From: CAZQBY01 sp964592405 [NCBI: uncultured archaeon]
GTDB lineage: Archaea > Altiarchaeota > Altiarchaeia > JAFGQM01
Length of the DNA: 21,628 bases
Reading direction: 5' to 3'
NCBI GenBank assembly: GCA_964592405.1
Contig: CAZQBY010000013.1
Span: 1-21,628 of the forward strand
Positions 21,414-21,628 of this stretch are shown piece after piece (positions within the stretch are counted from its first letter, which is position 1; each line of letters opens with the position of its first letter). The notes beneath the pieces were generated by a model, which made no database searches, was not told the DNA's origin, and worked only from the letters and a program-made list of their open reading frames with translations. The position numbers and the translations under genes were made by a program.

Positions 21414-21628
21414 TCACGGGCCTGTCTGACAGAACCCGGAGGCTATGTCACACCGTCCGGAGTCTCCCCCACAGGCAGGTATCTTGCACTGGCTGTCATC
21501 AGTGCACTCCGTGGTGACGCATATGACATTGCCGGCCCGGTTTATTGTCGTATCTTCCACATTACTGGAAAAGGACTGGTTCCAGACCACTATGATAACC
21601 ACGACCGCTATGACCAAGGCAACTATCA
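21414..21628 (-). CDS. Pilin-like Cys-rich protein, 5' end beyond the window
   Basis: Open to the right edge; the start codon and any signal leader lie outside. The visible part begins in a hydrophobic helix (IVALVIAVVVIIVVWNQSF) and continues into a small domain with six Cys (CVTTEC, SQCKIPAC, GRCDIASGFC). This resembles a prepilin assembly helix with a short disulfide domain. It is followed 34 nt later by the 56-aa prepilin gene. Confidence 0.65.
   Translation of the reverse strand, partial: IVALVIAVVVIIVVWNQSFSSNVEDTTINRAGNVICVTTECTDDSQCKIPACGGDSGRCDIASGFCQTGP

Overview
The window is archaeal. The evidence is a tRNA-Ala interrupted by an intron with a textbook bulge-helix-bulge splice motif, a run of class III (archaeal prepilin) signal peptides, an RibL-type FAD synthase, a stand-alone ATPase subunit of a split GMP synthetase, a TrpB2-type tryptophan synthase beta chain, and TATA (box A) elements placed so that several genes would be leaderless or nearly so. 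The many disulfide-rich surface proteins and the SpoIIM-family membrane protein resemble gene content of uncultivated euryarchaeal, Altiarchaeota-like or DPANN genomes. I cannot place the organism more precisely from sequence alone.

Layout. Positions 1-128 hold a G/T-only simple-sequence tract. hxlB (6-phospho-3-hexuloisomerase, minus strand) follows. Then comes a hairpin-rich stretch (about 838-1325) with tRNA-Ala(UGC), its 125-nt intron, and two extra copies of the last 15 nt of that tRNA. tRNA-Lys(UUU) and trpB2 follow. At 2981-4216 lie a membrane-anchored Cys-repeat protein and a truncated paralogue of it, broken where a GC-richer metabolic block begins: ribL (minus), thiL (plus), and the minus-strand operon mscS-acyP-guaAb. 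The mscS gene itself has ordinary composition. An AT-rich gene for a TSP1-like Cys-rich protein (8185-8838) and a gene-poor AT-rich spacer follow.

From 9183 to 15433 the plus strand encodes only envelope or exported proteins: two Cys-module signal-anchor proteins (one a single 81-aa module), a large VIT-VWA protein, and a beta-propeller protein that overlaps it by 4 nt. From 15439 to the right edge the minus strand carries a tightly packed operon of prepilin-like genes. These have class III N-termini grading from canonical (RGQTALE) to degenerate (KGYVYGL). They include a giant fusion of prepilin, DUF4215-type Cys repeats and a right-handed beta-helix, and a SpoIIM-family membrane protein. 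No secretion ATPase, platform protein or prepilin peptidase lies in the window; the operon continues beyond the right edge.

How the parts fit. About 12 kb is devoted to two converging surface-protein arrays: a MIDAS/beta-propeller adhesion-like pair and a pilus-like set with a plausible adhesin. Both are rich in disulfide modules. The most distinctive observations are the hairpin-array tRNA intron with compensatory base changes, the evenly spaced tRNA 3'-end copies beside it, the prepilin/DUF4215/beta-helix fusion, and the repeated tandem duplication of promoter segments.
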